From the NCBI GenBank assembly GCA_023136715.1, contig JAGLQT010000207.1:1-8447 (forward strand): a DNA stretch of 8,447 bases, written 5' to 3'. Position 1 is the first letter of the stretch; the number at the start of each line of letters is the position of its first letter. Below the pieces are notes generated by a model that made no database searches, was not told the DNA's origin, and saw only the letters and a list, made by a program, of their open reading frames with translations. Both the position numbers and the translations under genes were made by a program. Positions 6,665-8,447 of this stretch are shown one piece after another. Source of the DNA: Gammaproteobacteria bacterium. Its GTDB lineage: Bacteria; Pseudomonadota; Gammaproteobacteria; SZUA-229.

Positions 6665-6971
6665 GCAATTCCTCATTTAACTACATTACGTATATTAGAT
6701 TAATAATATATCACTGTTTGCATGCTTACCAGTTTAAATTTTAGTTTTAACTTTGGTGTATATGCAATAGTATCGGGTATCTATAACGAGGCTTAATGGT
6801 CCCTGTTTCAGATCGTATTGAATTTTCTGAATTGCTTCTTTATCAGTAAATTTGTATGTTTAAAAATAATACTATCGTGTGTGAATAATTTCATGTGATA
6901 TTGCTGTATCTGACTATAATTAAATCTCAAAGAGTAATATTCATAAATAATACGACGAGGCAGAAGAAATT
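6665..6971. promoter_or_regulatory. Divergent intergenic region between two response-regulator genes
   Basis: This 307-base AT-rich stretch holds no credible coding frame. It must carry promoters for both the minus-strand regulator and the plus-strand cheY-cheA genes. On the left is the GAGGAA ribosome site of the minus-strand gene (6669-6674); on the right are a TATAAT box (6915-6920) and the GAGG ribosome site (6957-6960) of the plus-strand gene. I saw no sigma-28 (TAAAG-N15-GCCGATAA) or sigma-54 (TGGCAC-N5-TTGC) promoter and no strong RNA structure. A six-base inverted repeat (TTCAGA 6807-6812 with TCTGAA 6826-6831) is within chance expectation. Confidence 0.6.
6915..6920 (+). promoter_or_regulatory. 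Candidate -10 element for the cheY-cheA transcript
   Basis: A perfect TATAAT lies 51 bases upstream of the cheY-like start. No good -35 element accompanies it: TTCATG (6890-6895) is the nearest partial match and sits at a long 19-bp spacing. In such AT-rich DNA a lone TATAAT can occur by chance. Confidence 0.35.
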
Positions 6972-7331
6972 ATGGCAAGTATATTGTTGGTGGATGATTC
7001 GGCATCCATGCGTGAAATGGTTTCGTTTACCTTAAAGGGTGTAGGGCATGAGGTCAGTGAGGCTGAAGATGGTGTGGAAGCACTTGAATTTGCTAAAAAA
7101 ACCGCTGTTGATTTAGTCGTTACAGACGTAAATATGCCAAATATGGACGGTATCACGCTTACTGCTGAGTTGCGCAAGCTGGATAGTTACAAGTTTATCC
7201 CGATATTGATTCTGACCACAGAGACTGGTTCTGTGAGAAAAGAGCAGGGTAAAGTTGCTGGAGCTACTGGCTGGATCGAGAAGCCTTTTGATCCTGATAA
7301 TTTGCTCGGCACTATCAATAGAGTGTTGTAA
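6972..7331 (+). CDS. CheY-like single-domain response regulator
   Basis: This 119-residue receiver domain would be phosphorylated by the CheA kinase encoded 85 bases downstream. It has the acidic pair Asp8-Asp9 (LLVDDSASMR), phospho-acceptor Asp52 (VVTDVNMPNMDG), Thr82-Thr83 (ILTTET) and Lys104 (GWIEKPF), all expected for an active receiver. Trp101 replaces the Tyr106 switch residue of E. coli CheY. This is common among stand-alone receivers of chemosensory clusters and argues against assuming it is the flagellar switch CheY. No output domain follows. The ATG is preceded by GAGG at 6957-6960 (11-base spacing) and AGAAGA nearer by. A cheY gene immediately ahead of cheA is also seen at the head of some accessory chemosensory clusters, for example Vibrio cholerae cluster III. 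I leave the symbol empty because several cheY paralogues are likely in this genome. Confidence 0.93.
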   Translation: MASILLVDDSASMREMVSFTLKGVGHEVSEAEDGVEALEFAKKTAVDLVVTDVNMPNMDGITLTAELRKLDSYKFIPILILTTETGSVRKEQGKVAGATGWIEKPFDPDNLLGTINRVL

Positions 7332-7339
7332 GTAGCATG

Positions 7340-7366
7340 TATCAATAGCACTTTGAGTTATTGATA
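7340..7366 (+). repeat. Inverted repeat / hairpin between cheY-like gene and cheA
   Basis: TATCAATA (7340-7347) pairs with TATTGATA (7359-7366). The stem extends inward by a G-U and a C-G pair, leaving a seven-base loop. It starts eight bases after the cheY-like stop. The stem is AT-rich, and the T-run at 7384-7390 is about 17 bases downstream, so it is not a standard terminator. It could protect the upstream message or set unequal CheY and CheA levels; this is inference. Confidence 0.4.
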
Positions 7367-7416
7367 TCATTACTATTTAATTGATTTTTTAACTTATCGG
7401 ATAAAGAAGCAGCCAG

Positions 7417-8447
7417 ATGGTTTCAGAAGTAAATATAGATTTATCCCAGTTTCATGATGTTTTCTTTGAGGAATGCTCAGAGGGAATGGAAATCATGGAA
7501 TCAGGTTTGCTTGATCTAACGAGTGAATCAGATTCAGAAGTTATTAATACCATATTTCGTGCTGCACACTCTATCAAGGGCGGTGGAGGTACCTTCGGAT
7601 TTAGCGAGATTTCAGACTTTACTCATGGTATGGAAACCATACTGGATGAAATGCGTAATGGGAAATTGGCGGTTACGCCGGAAGCAGTAGAGTTATTGTT
7701 AGCTGCGCTCGATTGTTTACGGCATATGGTGCAATGCAGTAAAGATAAGAAAGCTATTGATCAAGTGCTGGTTTCTGAACTGCATGAAAAGCTGGAAAGT
7801 TTTACTGGAGATGCGGTTGCACCAGTATCTGAGCCGGTAACAGAAAGTGCATCGCTTGACGAATCTGATGAGCAGGAAGCTGTTAGCGTCTGGAATATTG
7901 CTTTCTATCCACATGAAAATATGTTTTACACGGGTAACGATCCTTTTCGTTTGATCCGTGAGCTTCAGTGCCTGGGTGATTTGAAAGTCACTGTGAACCA
8001 CGATAATTTACCCGAATTTTCTAAAATCGATGCGCAGAATTGTTACCTTGGTTGGGATATGGAGCTCAAGGGTAATGTTTCGCTGGATCAAATTACCGAG
8101 ATTTTTGAATGGGTAGAAGATGATTGCTCTCTAGACATTAGTCTGCAAAATAAAGCTGCTGAGAAAGAAGTTGCAGACGAAGAAATACATGCGCGCGTGA
8201 CGGATGAACCAAAAGCAGGGCGACGCCGTACAGATAAATCTGGTTTTTCAAATAAGGAATCAACTTCAATTCGTGTTGGCATTAATAAAGTTGATGGTTT
8301 AGTTAATCTTGTTGGAGAGTTAGTTATTACACAATCGATTTTGAGTCGTGTGTGTAATGATCTGGGCATGGAGAAAAATGAAAAGCTTGGTGAATGTCTG
8401 GATCAATTAGAACGTAATACACGTGATTTGCAAGAACAAGTTATGGG
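7417..8447 (+). CDS. cheA: Chemotaxis histidine kinase CheA, N-terminal part (cut by window edge)
   Basis: CheA is the cytoplasmic kinase of chemoreceptor arrays; it autophosphorylates a histidine and passes phosphate to CheY and CheB. The 343 visible codons start with a P1 (Hpt) domain, with phospho-acceptor His51 in FRAAHSIKGGGGTFGF (47-62). An acidic, low-complexity linker follows (about 131-157). Then comes a compact segment (158-243) with FYPHENMF, GNDPFRLIRELQCLGDL and CYLGWDMEL, in the place of the P2 regulator-binding domain. A second charged linker (246-280) leads into the P3 dimerisation helices (STSIRVGINKVDGLVNLVGE, 283-302, then LVITQSIL). The P4 kinase and P5 CheW-like domains must lie to the right. 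The ATG at 7417 has a weak AAAGAAG (7403-7409) ribosome site eight bases upstream. The gene follows a cheY-like gene on the same strand and is probably cotranscribed with it. Confidence 0.95.
   Translation, partial: MVSEVNIDLSQFHDVFFEECSEGMEIMESGLLDLTSESDSEVINTIFRAAHSIKGGGGTFGFSEISDFTHGMETILDEMRNGKLAVTPEAVELLLAALDCLRHMVQCSKDKKAIDQVLVSELHEKLESFTGDAVAPVSEPVTESASLDESDEQEAVSVWNIAFYPHENMFYTGNDPFRLIRELQCLGDLKVTVNHDNLPEFSKIDAQNCYLGWDMELKGNVSLDQITEIFEWVEDDCSLDISLQNKAAEKEVADEEIHARVTDEPKAGRRRTDKSGFSNKESTSIRVGINKVDGLVNLVGELVITQSILSRVCNDLGMEKNEKLGECLDQLERNTRDLQEQVM

Noticed and set aside
6807..6831. Six-base inverted repeat TTCAGA / TCTGAA in the divergent regulator spacer.
   Set aside because: Short arms separated by 13 bases in AT-rich DNA are expected by chance; no matching second copy was seen.
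7888..8447. Possible frameshift or degeneration of cheA, because the middle region is unlike E. coli CheA.
   Set aside because: The frame stays open from 7417 to the window end and re-enters clear P3 dimerisation sequence in the same frame, so the gene is intact as far as visible.

Overview
The window looks like chromosomal DNA of a gammaproteobacterium of moderate GC. The block trxB (minus strand), ald, ftsK, lolA, rarA (plus strand) follows the gene order that Escherichia coli and relatives have as trxB-lrp-ftsK-lolA-rarA-serS. The protein motifs are gammaproteobacterial in character, especially the FtsK gamma domain and LolA. I cannot name a genus from the sequence alone.

Layout: bases 1-556 hold the 5' two-thirds of a minus-strand thioredoxin reductase gene (trxB), cut by the left edge. 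A 163-base divergent spacer leads to an alanine dehydrogenase-like gene (ald, 720-1799). A promoter with a perfect TATAAT box and a strong leader hairpin then precede ftsK (TTG start, 1929-4256), lolA (4259-4885) and rarA (4885-6216). Gene junctions of +2 and -1 nt show these three form one tightly coupled operon. An 18-bp-stem bidirectional terminator (6235-6273) closes it.

Beyond the terminator the content changes to chemosensory signalling. There is a minus-strand single-domain response regulator (6293-6664), a 307-base divergent intergenic region, a plus-strand CheY-like regulator (6972-7331), and the first 343 codons of a CheA-type histidine kinase (7417 to the right edge). CheA would phosphorylate its own His51 and pass the phosphate to Asp52 of the neighbouring CheY-like protein and possibly Asp54 of the divergent one. 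The rest of the cluster (CheW, receptor, CheR, CheB, CheD) would be expected to the right, outside the window.

The left block combines housekeeping functions: redox (TrxB), alanine catabolism (Ald), chromosome segregation at the septum (FtsK), lipoprotein transport (LolA) and replication-fork maintenance (RarA). I see no clearly undescribed system. The points most worth following up are ald in the usual lrp position with unusual family residues, the ftsK leader structure, and the pair of divergent stand-alone regulators next to a CheA with a non-standard middle region. No rRNA, tRNA, CRISPR array or insertion sequence is visible.
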